From Solwaraspora sp. WMMD1047 (GTDB lineage Bacteria > Actinomycetota > Actinomycetes > Mycobacteriales > Micromonosporaceae): a DNA stretch of 64,000 bases. The translations under genes were made by a program, and so were the position numbers. Below are positions 25,342-34,541 of this stretch, one piece after another. The notes beneath the pieces are model-generated. The model was not told the DNA's origin and searched no databases. It worked only from the letters and a program-made list of their open reading frames with translations. Where the stretch lies: positions 4,878,501-4,942,500 of the forward strand of contig NZ_JARUBL010000001.1 in the NCBI RefSeq assembly GCF_029626155.1, read 5' to 3'. Each line of letters starts with the position of its first letter. Position 1 is the first letter of the stretch.

Positions 25342-26229
25342 TCAGCCGCCGACCCGGCGCAGCAGGCCCTCCTGCACGGCGCTGGCGATGTGCCGGCCGT
25401 CCGGCGCGAACATCCGCCCGGTGGCCAGGCCGCGGGCGTCGGAGGCCGACGGGCTCCAGCAGTCGTAGAGGAACCACTCGTCGGCCCGGAACGGACGGTG
25501 GAACCACAGCGCGTGGTCCAGGCTGGCGCCGATCAGCCCACCGGGGCCCCAGACCTCGCCGTGCACCGACAGCACCGAGTCGAGCAGGGTCAGATCGGAG
25601 GCGTACGCCAGGGCGCAGGCGTGCAGCAGCGGATCATCGGGCAGCTTGCCGTCGATCCGCATCCAAACCCGCTGGTACGGGTCGGCGGGCCGGTCGCCCG
25701 GCCGGACCCAGCCGGGTTCGCCGACGTACCGGACGTCGATCGGGCGCGGGATGACCGCCCAGATGCCCAGCCGCTCCGGGTAGCGGGCGAGCCGCTCGGT
25801 CATCGTCGGCACCTCGTCCGGGCCGGGCACGTCCGGCGGCTGCGGTGCCTGGTGGTCCAGCCCCTCCTCCACCCGGTGGAAGGAGGCCGACATGAAGAAG
25901 ATCGTCTTGCCGTGCTGCAGCGCCACCGACCGCCGGACCGAGAACGACCGGCCGTCCCGGATGTTCTCCACCTGGTACTCGATCGGTTCGGACGGGTCGC
26001 CCGGCCGGACGAAGTAGCCGTGCAGCGAATGCACCAGGCGGGACGGGTCCACCGTCCGCCCGGCGGCCACCAGCGCCTGGCCGGCCACCTGGCCCCCGTA
26101 CACCCGCTGCGGGCCGACCGGCGGGCTCATCCCCTGGAAGGACATCTGGCCGGTCTGCCGCAGGTCGAGCACCTCCAGCAGCTGGTCCACCGCCGCCTGG
26201 CCGCGCACCGCGCTCTCCCCCGCCGTCAC
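25342..26229 (-). CDS. tesB: Acyl-CoA thioesterase II (TesB)
   Basis: A 295-residue double-hotdog thioesterase hydrolysing acyl-CoA to fatty acid and CoA. Motifs: PQRVYGGQVAGQALVAAGRTV, HSLHGYFVRPGDPSEPIEY, DGRSFSVRRSVALQ in the first hotdog; SLDHALWFHRPFRADEWFLYD in the second, with the catalytic Asp in this block. GTG 26229 is the start. It sits 49 bases after the pyk stop on the same strand, with a short GGTCGGAGA-type repeat in the gap (26240-26275). Possibly cotranscribed with pyk. Confidence 0.9.
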   Translation of the reverse strand: MTAGESAVRGQAAVDQLLEVLDLRQTGQMSFQGMSPPVGPQRVYGGQVAGQALVAAGRTVDPSRLVHSLHGYFVRPGDPSEPIEYQVENIRDGRSFSVRRSVALQHGKTIFFMSASFHRVEEGLDHQAPQPPDVPGPDEVPTMTERLARYPERLGIWAVIPRPIDVRYVGEPGWVRPGDRPADPYQRVWMRIDGKLPDDPLLHACALAYASDLTLLDSVLSVHGEVWGPGGLIGASLDHALWFHRPFRADEWFLYDCWSPSASDARGLATGRMFAPDGRHIASAVQEGLLRRVGG

Positions 26230-26278
26230 CGCCGCACCCGATCGGAGACCAGCCGGTCGGAGATCAGCCGGTCGAGGA

Positions 26279-27727
26279 TCACAGCAGGGCTCGCGCGGCC
26301 GCCGCGTCGACGAGCGAGCCGAGCTGGTGCACCCGCAGGGTGTTCGTCGAGCCGGGCGTGCCGACCGGGCTGCCCGCCACGATCACCACGTACTCGCCGG
26401 GGTTGGCGTGGCCGAGCCCGAGCAGGGCCTGGTCGACCTGCCGGAACATGTCGTCGGTGTGCTGGACGAACGGCATCAGGAAGGTCTGCACGCCCCAGGA
26501 GAGGGCGAGCTGGTCGCGCACCTCCGGGACCGGGGTGAAGGCCAGCAGCGGCAGGTCGCAGTGCAGCCGGGAGAGCCGGCGTACGGTGTCGCCGGTCTGC
26601 GAGAAGGCCACCAGCGCCTTGGCGCCGATCGCGCGGGCGATCTGGGAGGCGGCCACGGTCAGCGCGCCGCCGTGGGTACGGGGGTCGTGCTGCAGCCGGG
26701 GCACCCCGATCGAACCGGACTCGGTGGTCGTCACGATCTTGGCCATCGTGCTGACGGTGAGCACCGGGTACTTGCCGACGCTCGTCTCGCCGGAGAGCAT
26801 CACCGCGTCGGCGCCGTCGAGCACCGCGTTGGCGACGTCCGACGCCTCGGCCCGGGTCGGCCGGGAGTTCTCGATCATGGAGTCGAGCATCTGGGTGGCG
26901 ACGATCACCGGCTTGGCGTTCTCCCGGCAGAGCTGCACCGCCCGCTTCTGCACCAGCGGAACCTGGTCCAGCGGCATCTCGACCCCGAGGTCGCCGCGGG
27001 CGACCATGACGCCGTCGAAGGCGAGCACGATCGCCTCCAACTGGTCGACCGCCTCCGGCTTCTCGACCTTGGCCAGCACCGGCCGGTGTACGCCGACCTC
27101 CTGCATGATGCCGTGCACCAGCTTGATGTCCTCGGCGGACCGGACGAACGACAGCGCGACCAGGTCCACCCCGAGGCCGAGCGCGAACCGCAGGTCCTCG
27201 GCGTCCTTCTCCGACATCGCCGGGACGCTGACCGCCACGTTCGGCAGCGAGACGCCCTTGTTGTTGGAGACCGGCCCGCCCTCGGTCACCAGCACCCGGA
27301 TGTCGTTGCCGACCACCGCGGTCACCTCGACGGCCACCCGGCCGTCGTCGATGAGCAGCCGGTCGCCCGGCTTCACCTCGGCCGGCAGCTTCCGGTAGGT
27401 GCAGGAGACCCGGTCCCGGGTGCCCACGATGTCGTCACTGGTGATCACCACGGAGTCGCCGGTCCGCCACTCGTGCGGGCCGTCGGCGAACCGGCCGAGG
27501 CGGATCTTGGGGCCCTGCAGGTCGGCGAGGATCGCCACCGCGGTCCCGTGCGCCTCGGCGGCCTGCCGGACCAGCCGGTACACCTGCTCATGGTCGTCGT
27601 GGCTGCCGTGGCTGAAATTGAGCCGGGCCACATCCATGCCCGCCTCGACGAGGCCCCGGATGCGCTCCGGTGACGAGGTCGCGGGGCCAAGGGTGCAGAC
27701 GATCTTCGCGCGGCGGTTCACGCCCAT
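26279..27727 (-). CDS. pyk: Pyruvate kinase
   Basis: Glycolytic enzyme making ATP and pyruvate from phosphoenolpyruvate; 482 residues, normal length. Seen: RRAKIVCTLGPATSS, MDVARLNFSHGSH, ILADLQGPKIRLG, catalytic region LAKVEKPEAVDQ (Lys of the active site), VMVARGDLGVEMP and IVATQMLDSMIENSRPTRAEASDVANAV. ATG 27727 is given, but a TAGCCT box (27729-27734, minus strand) is only one base from it and exactly seven bases from the in-frame GTG 27721, so GTG 27721 is the more likely start if the message is leaderless. Housekeeping gene, good landmark of chromosomal core. Confidence 0.95.
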   Translation of the reverse strand: MGVNRRAKIVCTLGPATSSPERIRGLVEAGMDVARLNFSHGSHDDHEQVYRLVRQAAEAHGTAVAILADLQGPKIRLGRFADGPHEWRTGDSVVITSDDIVGTRDRVSCTYRKLPAEVKPGDRLLIDDGRVAVEVTAVVGNDIRVLVTEGGPVSNNKGVSLPNVAVSVPAMSEKDAEDLRFALGLGVDLVALSFVRSAEDIKLVHGIMQEVGVHRPVLAKVEKPEAVDQLEAIVLAFDGVMVARGDLGVEMPLDQVPLVQKRAVQLCRENAKPVIVATQMLDSMIENSRPTRAEASDVANAVLDGADAVMLSGETSVGKYPVLTVSTMAKIVTTTESGSIGVPRLQHDPRTHGGALTVAASQIARAIGAKALVAFSQTGDTVRRLSRLHCDLPLLAFTPVPEVRDQLALSWGVQTFLMPFVQHTDDMFRQVDQALLGLGHANPGEYVVIVAGSPVGTPGSTNTLRVHQLGSLVDAAAARALL

Positions 27728-28111
27728 CAGGCTAGTCTCTCTCCCGGATCGGCCCGGTGACCGACCCCTTGCCGGATTTCTAACACGGGTCCAACGTCCC
27801 GCGACGGCCGGCAGTCCGGCGGGTGCGCACGCCGGTGACGTTGGTGGCGGGCGTCAACGGCCGCTGCGGAAGCGTACTCCCGTCCCTCACCCGGTGTCTC
27901 TCCCGGTCGGCCCGGTCGGCGCCGATCGCGAGAACGACCCACCTTACCGGCCAGGAACCCGGTCGGTCCGGCCGGCCCGTGAGCGGGTCGCCATCGCGAC
28001 ATTCTGATTGGTTCATGCCCACACATCTATCAACGGGACATGATCGGCAGTAACGTCCCCTATGCCATCGATGGCGGGGGCCATCGAGGCGGACACAGCA
28101 GAGGGGACTTC
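27728..28111. other. Intergenic region pyk / metalloprotease
   Basis: 384 bases between divergent genes. No convincing frame. It holds the pyk promoter box at 27729-27734 and, near 28060-28075, a CATCGATGG-type short palindrome 40 bases before the protease start. Nothing else recognised. Confidence 0.5.
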
Positions 28112-30046
28112 ATGCGTCGCACGACTGCACTGCTGGCCGTGAGCATCCTGGTGGGTGGACTGCTCACGCCGGCAACCGCGCAGGCCCGGCCGGCCGGCGA
28201 GCCCGACCACGCCGCTTCGGCCACACTGGAGGCGGCCCGACTCGCCGCGGCCAAACCCGGTGGCACCGCCGGCAAGCCGGCCGGCGCCAACCCGTACCTC
28301 GCATTGCTGCCCGATCCGTCCAAGGCCGACTACGCCGGCTGGCGGGCCTGGATGAGCGCGCAGGGCGAGCTACGTGCCCAGCAGAAGGCCAAGCAGCGGG
28401 CACTGGCCCCGACGCCGCTGCTCGTCGACGAGGCCGAGCCGGCTGGCATCCGGGGCTCCAACGAGTCGCCGGCGAACGCGCAACGGATCACCGGGTTCGG
28501 CACCGGCCCGGCGCAGAACCAGCGGATGCGGGTCCTCGGCACCCTCTCCCCCGAGGACGTCGCCATCGAGAGCCTGCCGCCGGGCGAGGAGGACAACGGC
28601 GCGATCCCGCTGGCCACCGAGACCGGCATCGACGAAAACCTCGGCGGCATCACCACCACCGGCGAGATCGGTGACGGGCCGCACGGCAGCGGTGGCACCG
28701 GCAACGGTGACTTCGACTTCTACTCCCTGAGCGCCGCCGCCGGTGACGTGGTCACCGTCGACATCGACACTCCGGACGGCGGCTCGCTCGACTCGGTGGT
28801 CGCCCTCTACGACGAGGCGGGCGAGATCGTCGCCCTCAACGACGACAGCGTCGACGGCCTGGACAGCCTGCTGACCTACGAGGTGACCGTCGCCGGCACC
28901 TACTTCGTGCTGGTCACCGGGTTCCCGGTGCTGCCGAACGACCCGTTCGACTCCGGCAGCGGCACCGGCGCGGACAGCGAGGGACCGTACGCGGTGAGCA
29001 TCAGCAAGCTGGCCACCGACCAGATGGACGTCGACTTCTACGCGGTGCAGCTGCGCAAGGGTGACGTGCTCGGCGCCTCCGTCGCCGGCGCCGCGGCCGA
29101 GGTGACCATCTGGGACACCCCCGGCCAGGAGACGCACGGCTCCACCCAGGACGCCAGCGGCATCTACCCGGCCAGCACCCCGCTGCCGGGCGGCGGCAAC
29201 GCGGTCGCCGACCACGTCGTCGACCGGACCGGTTGGCACTACGTCGGGGTCGCCAGCGGCGACGGGGACTACGACCTCACCGTCGAGGTGTTCCGGCCGG
29301 TGCTGGAGGGCCAGCGGCCGGTGCAGAAGCTCTTCCTGGACTTCGACGGCGCCCGGGTCAACACGGCGATCTTCGGCGGCCCCGGGGTGCGTGACCTCAG
29401 CCCGTTCCGCGCGTTCCTCGGCCAGTGGGGCCTGACCGCCGCCGACGAGAACGCGGTGATCGACGCGATCATCGCCGAGGTGCGGGAGAACCTGCGGCGG
29501 GACATGCTGCAGAGCGGTCTCAACCCGGACTTCGACATCCGGCTGCTCAACAGCCGCGACCACGCGGACCCGTTCGGGCAGCCGAACGTGAGCCGGGTGG
29601 TCATCGGCGGCACCATCGAGGAGTCGGGCGTGCCGACCATCGGCATCGCCCAGTCGATCGACCCGGGCAACTTCGAGACCGAGGAGTCGGCGCTGGTCCT
29701 GCTCGACGTCATGAGCGGTCCGTCCGACGACGAACTCTCCCTGAACTACTACCTCAACGAGGCCAGTGACCGGGTCGCGTTCGTCGGGCAGGCGATCGGC
29801 AACGTCACCTCCCACGAGGCCGGCCACTTCTTCGGCAACTGGCACGTCGACCAGTTCAACGACACGCCCAACCTGATGGATCAGGGCGGCAACTTCCCCG
29901 TCATGTACGGCGTCGGCCCCGACGGCATCGGCGGCACCGCCGACGACACCGACGTCGACTTCGGCGAGGACCACCTGAACCCCGGCGAGGGGTTCACCGG
30001 CATCGAGGACACCCACAGCCGGATCGCTCTCACCGTCACCAAGTAG
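28112..30046 (+). CDS. Secreted metzincin-like zinc protease with pre-peptidase (PPC) domains
   Basis: A 644-residue exported protein. Signal peptide 1-29 (TTALLAVSILVGGLLTPATAQA). Residues about 200-310 form a PPC-type beta domain (DFDFYSLSAAAGDVVTVDIDTP, YDEAGEIVALNDDS, YFVLVTGF) and a second, diverged copy spans about 305-395. The catalytic part is C-terminal: HEAGHFFGNWH fits HExxHxxGxxH with zinc ligands H568, H572, H578 and catalytic E569; M589 in NLMDQGG fits the Met-turn. That is the metzincin pattern. ATG 28112 has AGAGGGGA upstream. PPC domains here precede the peptidase, the reverse of the usual order. It stands alone and ends at a strong hairpin. Confidence 0.75.
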   Translation: MRRTTALLAVSILVGGLLTPATAQARPAGEPDHAASATLEAARLAAAKPGGTAGKPAGANPYLALLPDPSKADYAGWRAWMSAQGELRAQQKAKQRALAPTPLLVDEAEPAGIRGSNESPANAQRITGFGTGPAQNQRMRVLGTLSPEDVAIESLPPGEEDNGAIPLATETGIDENLGGITTTGEIGDGPHGSGGTGNGDFDFYSLSAAAGDVVTVDIDTPDGGSLDSVVALYDEAGEIVALNDDSVDGLDSLLTYEVTVAGTYFVLVTGFPVLPNDPFDSGSGTGADSEGPYAVSISKLATDQMDVDFYAVQLRKGDVLGASVAGAAAEVTIWDTPGQETHGSTQDASGIYPASTPLPGGGNAVADHVVDRTGWHYVGVASGDGDYDLTVEVFRPVLEGQRPVQKLFLDFDGARVNTAIFGGPGVRDLSPFRAFLGQWGLTAADENAVIDAIIAEVRENLRRDMLQSGLNPDFDIRLLNSRDHADPFGQPNVSRVVIGGTIEESGVPTIGIAQSIDPGNFETEESALVLLDVMSGPSDDELSLNYYLNEASDRVAFVGQAIGNVTSHEAGHFFGNWHVDQFNDTPNLMDQGGNFPVMYGVGPDGIGGTADDTDVDFGEDHLNPGEGFTGIEDTHSRIALTVTK

Positions 30047-30068
30047 GCGCCGGCAGCGCAGCACCGTC

Positions 30069-30105
30069 CCCGGCCGGGGTCGCCCACGCGGCGGCCCCGG
30101 CCGGG
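30069..30105 (+). terminator. Strong hairpin terminator after the protease gene
   Basis: 16-base arms 30069-30084 and 30090-30105 with one mismatch and a 5-base loop, 22 bases after the stop codon. Very G/C-rich; no T-run. Confidence 0.7.
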
Positions 30106-30243
30106 CCGTCTGGACCGCCTCCTCCGTTCGGACCGAACCGCGCTGAGCTGGGCCGGTTCACAGTCACGTGATCTTGCTGGCACTTCCCCGACATGATCAA
30201 CGCCGACAGTCTCGGCAACGATCCCTTCGGGAGGAGCAGCAAC

Positions 30244-30546
30244 ATGGCACCAACCCCGCCGACCGACGCCGAACTCGACACCATGATCCGCGCCAGACTC
30301 GCCAGCGTCGGCATCGACCTCGACCAGCTCCCCGCCGGCAGCACCGCGGACCCGGAGACCGGCTCCCCCGGCCGGGACTCCGTACTCGCCTCGCTGCGGT
30401 CCTTCGTGCGCAGCACCGTCGGCACCCTCGCCGCGTACCAGATGCCCGCCCCGACCGGGACGGACCCGGCGCTGGCGATGGCGCTCTCCCAGCAGCCCGC
30501 CCCGATCCTCTACCCCTCGATCAGCACGGAATGGCGGGACGCATGA
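30244..30546 (+). CDS. Small protein coupled to an exported amidase
   Basis: About 100 residues, mostly helical by composition, with no signal peptide or Cys. ATG 30244 has GGAGGAG eight bases upstream; an in-frame ATG 17 codons earlier lacks a site. The stop overlaps the amidase start (ATGA, 30543-30546), so the two are translated together. Small partner subunits (GatC, AtzG) accompany some amidase-signature enzymes, but I see no clear sequence match to either. Function unknown; a chaperone or partner role is inferred only from coupling. Confidence 0.7.
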   Translation: MAPTPPTDAELDTMIRARLASVGIDLDQLPAGSTADPETGSPGRDSVLASLRSFVRSTVGTLAAYQMPAPTGTDPALAMALSQQPAPILYPSISTEWRDA

Positions 30547-32234
30547 GCATCGAACCGCTCGACCGGATCGCCGCCACCGATCCACAGCCACTCGACCGCA
30601 CCGTCGACCGGCGGGCCTTCCTGGCCCGCACCGCCGCGCTGGCCGCCGTCGCCACCGTCGGCGGCACCGTCGGACTACCCGCCGCCGCCCAGGCCGGCGG
30701 CACACTCGCCTTCGGACCGGTCAGCCACCGCGGCCCGTGGCCCGACGGCCAGGCACCCAACCTCGACCGACCCGCCGCCTACGTCCGGCCCCGGCCGGAG
30801 GCGATGGCCGACCCGACCGAGCTGACCATCGCCGAGGCCGCCTGGCTGATCCGGGCCGGCAAACTCACCCCACAACAACTGGTCGAGGCATACCTCGCCC
30901 GAATCACCGCGTACGACGGCACGTACAAGGCGTTCAACCTGGTGCTCGCCGAGGCGGCGATCAAGGCGGCCCGCAAGGCCGGCCGGACCCCGCGCACCGG
31001 GGCACTGCACGGCATCCCGCTGGCCATCAAGGACAACTACTGGACCAAGGGGGTGACCACCACCGCCAACTCGTACCTGTTCCAGGACTTCGTGCCGCCG
31101 TTCGACGCGACCTCGGTGGCCCGGCTCACCGGTGCCGGCGCGATCGTGCTCGGCAAGACCCAGATGGGGCCGCTGGCCACCACCCGGGCCACCACCCCGG
31201 CCGGGGTGGTCACCACCGTGAACGCCTGGACGCCGGGCGATCCGGCAACCAACCCGGGCGGCTCCTCCACCGGCACCGGTACCGCCGTCGCCGGCCGGCT
31301 GGCCACCTCCGGCACCGGAACCCAGACCGGCGGCTCGATCACCGCCCCGTCCAACGCGCAGAACCTGACCGGGCTCAAACCCACCATGGGCCGGGTCTCG
31401 CTGTACGGCATCATCCCGCTCACCTACACCCGCGACCATCCCGGCCCGCTGGCCCGCGACGCCAAGGACGCCGCGATCATGCTGACCGCGATGGCCGGCG
31501 AGGACCCCGCCGACCCGCGTACCCAGGGGTTGCCGAAGGTGCCGAACCTCATCGAGGCGGCCAACCCGGTCTACCACGGCAAGCGGGTCAAGCTGCGCTG
31601 GCGGACCAGAATCGGGGTGCTGCCCGACTTCACCGCCGGCACCTCCCCGACCGCCCAGGCCCGCCAGGCATTCCTGGCCAAACTGGCGGCGATCCCCGGC
31701 GCGAGCGTGGTGGACGTGCCGCTGCCCGACGAGTGGGACCTGCTCACCGGTGGCGCCTTCAACAACGTCCGGCTGCCCGAACGCAGCGAGCCGTTCATGC
31801 CGTACCTCCGCACCGACCTGCGCGGATTCGGGGTTTCGGTGACCAGCTGGCTGCAGGGCGCGCTGCTGGGCGGGACCGAGTTCATCACCGGCCAGCGGGC
31901 CAAGCAACTGCTGCTGGAGCGGGTGCTGGACCAGCTCTTCGACCGCTGTGACGTGGTGGTGCAGACCAGCCCGGTGCCGTTCGACATCATCGGCCTGCCG
32001 GAGATCGCCTTCCCGATCGGTTTCGACCCCGCCGGCGTCCCGATCGGCACCATCCTCGGTGGCCTGCCGTACGCCGAGGACCGGCTGTTGTCGGTGGTGG
32101 CCGCGTACCAGGCGGTCACCGACTGGCACTGGCGCCGCCCGCCGGACCCGGCGCCGGCCGCCGCGGCCGCCCGCACCACGGCGGCGGCACCGCTGCGGCT
32201 GACCGCCGAGGAGGTCGCCAAGCAGAGCCAGTGA
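30543..32234 (+). CDS. Tat-exported amidase (amidase signature family)
   Basis: A 563-residue Ser-cisSer-Lys amidase hydrolysing an amide or ester. Predicted Tat signal at residues 20-50 (DRRAFLARTAALAAVATVGG, AAAQA), so it folds in the cytoplasm and acts outside. Catalytic set: K163 in AIKDNYW, a cis-Ser in NPGGSSTGTG (241-242) and nucleophile S265 in TQTGGSI. NPGGSSTG differs from the usual NPGGSSGG by Thr in place of Gly. The C-terminal 35 residues are Ala/Pro-rich. Substrate unknown. A perfect hairpin follows. Confidence 0.85.
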   Translation: MSIEPLDRIAATDPQPLDRTVDRRAFLARTAALAAVATVGGTVGLPAAAQAGGTLAFGPVSHRGPWPDGQAPNLDRPAAYVRPRPEAMADPTELTIAEAAWLIRAGKLTPQQLVEAYLARITAYDGTYKAFNLVLAEAAIKAARKAGRTPRTGALHGIPLAIKDNYWTKGVTTTANSYLFQDFVPPFDATSVARLTGAGAIVLGKTQMGPLATTRATTPAGVVTTVNAWTPGDPATNPGGSSTGTGTAVAGRLATSGTGTQTGGSITAPSNAQNLTGLKPTMGRVSLYGIIPLTYTRDHPGPLARDAKDAAIMLTAMAGEDPADPRTQGLPKVPNLIEAANPVYHGKRVKLRWRTRIGVLPDFTAGTSPTAQARQAFLAKLAAIPGASVVDVPLPDEWDLLTGGAFNNVRLPERSEPFMPYLRTDLRGFGVSVTSWLQGALLGGTEFITGQRAKQLLLERVLDQLFDRCDVVVQTSPVPFDIIGLPEIAFPIGFDPAGVPIGTILGGLPYAEDRLLSVVAAYQAVTDWHWRRPPDPAPAAAAARTTAAAPLRLTAEEVAKQSQ

Positions 32235-32242
32235 GCAGCAAC

Positions 32243-32284
32243 CAGCCCGGTCCCGGTTCGCGTCGGCGGACCGGGACCGGGCTG
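32243..32284 (+). terminator. Perfect 15-bp hairpin after the amidase
   Basis: CAGCCCGGTCCCGGT at 32243-32257 pairs exactly with 32270-32284 across a 12-base loop, starting nine bases after the stop codon. Confidence 0.75.
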
Positions 32285-32341
32285 GCGGCGGCCGTCTACC
32301 GTGGAGGGAGGTAGCCGCTGAGCCCGGGATCGGAGCTGAGG

Positions 32342-33097
32342 ATGGACCTTTTTCGCCCTGGCAGGCCGCCGGAGTTCCCCGAGATCCCCGAGCCGGCGCC
32401 CACGCCGGCCGCATTCGACCCGTTTGACGACCTGACGGTCAAGGCGATCGCCGCTCCGGACGATTGGCTCGGGGACGACGTGCCCGGGATAGAGTCCGGC
32501 CCCGTGCACCCGGATCCGCTCGACGATCCGCTGGAGCGGCCGGACATCACCGCCCCGCCCGGCCGCGGGCAGACCGAACTGCCGGGGCACAAACTCGGCC
32601 GGCAACCGCTTCTCGATTCGACGGAAGCGTCGGTTCTCACCGGCCCGGAGCCGCCGTTCAGCGAACACCTGGAGCCGATCGGCCGGTCGGCGGAGGACTG
32701 GGCCGTCATCGCGCGGAGCGTCTTCGACCGGGTGCTGGGTATGCCGGGCGACTGGCAGCACCGGGACATCGCCGGCCCGCTGACCGGGGAGGAGCTGTGC
32801 GCGCAGTTACGCCGCTCGCTGGAGCCGACGGACCGGGTGGACGCCTACCGGTTCAGCACCGACGACGGTCGCGAGTTCACCGTCGTGCTGCCCGGCCAGC
32901 ACCGGCCCACCGACCGGATCTTCCAGCGGGTCGGGATCCGGCTGGTTACCGAGGCGACGAAGGCCAGCGTGGACGCCGTGATCGGGGTTCCGGTGCTGAC
33001 CCTGCTGAGCGCCCCGACCGACCTCGCCGGCTCGTTCTTCTACGCCGCCGGCCTGGCCGAACTCGAAGAACTCCTGAAACACCCCCGGCCGTCGTGA
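32342..33097 (+). CDS. Hypothetical protein, 251 residues
   Basis: Not recognised. The first 110 residues are acidic and Pro-rich (PEFPEIPEPAPTPAAFDPFDD), likely disordered. Residues 115-250 look folded, with FSTDDGREFTVVLPG and RVGIRLVTEATKASVDAVIG. A hydrophobic segment near the end (VPVLTLLSAPTDLAGSFFYA) could be a helix but is not a clear membrane anchor. No signal peptide. GAGCTGAGG lies right before ATG 32342. Convergent with the next lipoprotein gene. Confidence 0.65.
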   Translation: MDLFRPGRPPEFPEIPEPAPTPAAFDPFDDLTVKAIAAPDDWLGDDVPGIESGPVHPDPLDDPLERPDITAPPGRGQTELPGHKLGRQPLLDSTEASVLTGPEPPFSEHLEPIGRSAEDWAVIARSVFDRVLGMPGDWQHRDIAGPLTGEELCAQLRRSLEPTDRVDAYRFSTDDGREFTVVLPGQHRPTDRIFQRVGIRLVTEATKASVDAVIGVPVLTLLSAPTDLAGSFFYAAGLAELEELLKHPRPS

Positions 33098-33125
33098 GTG
33101 GCGCGGGACCGGGCCGGCGGCCGGC

Positions 33126-33779
33126 TCAGTTCCGGTCGGGGGCGGGGCCGTTGTCGTTGAACCGGAAGGTGTCGGCGGGTGGCGCGTCACCCAGCTCCTC
33201 CAGGATCAGCCCCGACCGCGCCGACGAGCGCAGGTAGGCAGAGGTGATGCTGATCAGGTAGGTGTCCTCGGCGTCACCCTGGGCGGCCGCGATCTCGAAC
33301 TGCTGGTGCGGCTCCTGCTCGTCGCACTCGGCGCCCTCGACGTGCAACGGCTGCGAGTTGCCCGGGTTGCGTACCTGCCAGCAGACCGGCTCGCCCTCGC
33401 CCGGGCCGCCGCCGGCCCCGAAGTACGACAGGATCAGGAACTTCTGCCCGCCGATCGGGCTCGGCACGAAGAGCTGTCGGCCGCTGTCGTCGTCCACCTC
33501 GCCGAGCCGCCCGCCGTCGGCCAGCGACAGACCCGACTCGAACGCCGCCGTCCGCACGATGGTGACCTGCCGGTCACCGGCGAGCACCGGCGGAAGATCC
33601 GTCGGCGCCGCCGAGCCGCCGGACGGGGCCGGCGTCGGCGAGCCGGTCGGCGAGGGTGTCACCGGGGTGGCGATCGGCGACAGCGAGGGGGTCGCGTCCG
33701 GCGACGAGCTCGTGCAGGCCGCCACCATGGCGGTCACCGCGCACAGCCCGATTCCGGCGAGTCCTCGACGCATCGTCAT
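33126..33779 (-). CDS. Putative lipoprotein with ricin-like beta domain
   Basis: A 217-residue exported protein. Lipobox MVAAC near residue 22, then a Ser/Pro/Thr linker (about 23-62) and a beta-rich domain with FLILSYFGAGGGPGEGEPVCWQVRN, VEGAECDEQEPHQQFEI and YLISITSAYL. The pattern weakly recalls RICIN-type carbohydrate-binding domains but this is only an impression. ATG 33779 has GAGGAGAG five bases upstream. Divergent neighbour at 33990. Confidence 0.7.
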   Translation of the reverse strand: MTMRRGLAGIGLCAVTAMVAACTSSSPDATPSLSPIATPVTPSPTGSPTPAPSGGSAAPTDLPPVLAGDRQVTIVRTAAFESGLSLADGGRLGEVDDDSGRQLFVPSPIGGQKFLILSYFGAGGGPGEGEPVCWQVRNPGNSQPLHVEGAECDEQEPHQQFEIAAAQGDAEDTYLISITSAYLRSSARSGLILEELGDAPPADTFRFNDNGPAPDRN

Positions 33780-33989
33780 GCCACTCTCCTCGTTCGTTGG
33801 CGGACGGGACGTCCGCGGTAGTCCGCCCTGATCTCCCGATCCGTACCCCTCGTACTCCGGACCGAAACGATCAAAAGCACCCCATCGACGCCTTTGGCCG
33901 CCATCCGGTCAACCCGCCGGCGGCGGGAAGGGCGACCACCAATGATCCGGTACGGTCGAGGCGGGGTCGGCGCAGGGCGTGAGGATCGG

Positions 33990-34502
33990 ATGGAGCCGCA
34001 GGAAATCGAGGACGCCGTGGCGGAACTCGACGCGCTCTTCGCCCCGGCCGCGCACGCTCCGGTGGACATCTCCGACCCGGACTGGCTCGCCAAGCTGGCC
34101 GTCGCGCACGCCACCCCGCTCGCTGAGCGACTCGGCGTCGCCGACCGGACCACGGCGGTACTGTCGACGATCATCGATCGGTACGCGACCGGCGACGACG
34201 CGACCCGGACGACCATCCGCGGGCTCTTCGACCGGTACCCGTCGTTCCGGTGGGCCGCCCACCTGCCCCGCGACTGGCGCACCGCCGCCGACTTCCGGGC
34301 CCGGCTGATCCACCTGTCGGCCCGCGACCAGGGCGCGGACACCCGCGACGAACTGATGGCCCTGGACGCCCTGCTCACCCGAGCCCGCGACCTCGGTATC
34401 GACACCGACCCGATCCTGTCCGAGGTGGCCGCGATGTCCAGCACCGTCGACCGCTACGGCACGGGCTCGATGCGCCACCTCCTCCACCGCCCACGCCCCT
34501 GA
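33990..34502 (+). CDS. Hypothetical protein, 170 residues
   Basis: Not recognised. All-helical, acidic cytosolic protein starting EPQEIEDAVAELDALFAPAAH, with RGLFDRYPSFRWAAHLPRDW and LLTRARDLGIDTDP. ATG 33990 has GAGGA four bases upstream; ATG 33942 is an alternative that adds a basic, Gly/Arg-rich stretch. No neighbour suggests a role. Confidence 0.6.
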   Translation: MEPQEIEDAVAELDALFAPAAHAPVDISDPDWLAKLAVAHATPLAERLGVADRTTAVLSTIIDRYATGDDATRTTIRGLFDRYPSFRWAAHLPRDWRTAADFRARLIHLSARDQGADTRDELMALDALLTRARDLGIDTDPILSEVAAMSSTVDRYGTGSMRHLLHRPRP

Positions 34503-34541
34503 ACCCCGGCTCGCCCGCCGATCCGCCGAGTTCGACGCTGA

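Noticed and set aside
22158-26229. Secondary-metabolite gene cluster around the decarboxylase
   Set aside because: No synthase, carrier protein, or tailoring set nearby; neighbours are sulfur and central metabolism genes.
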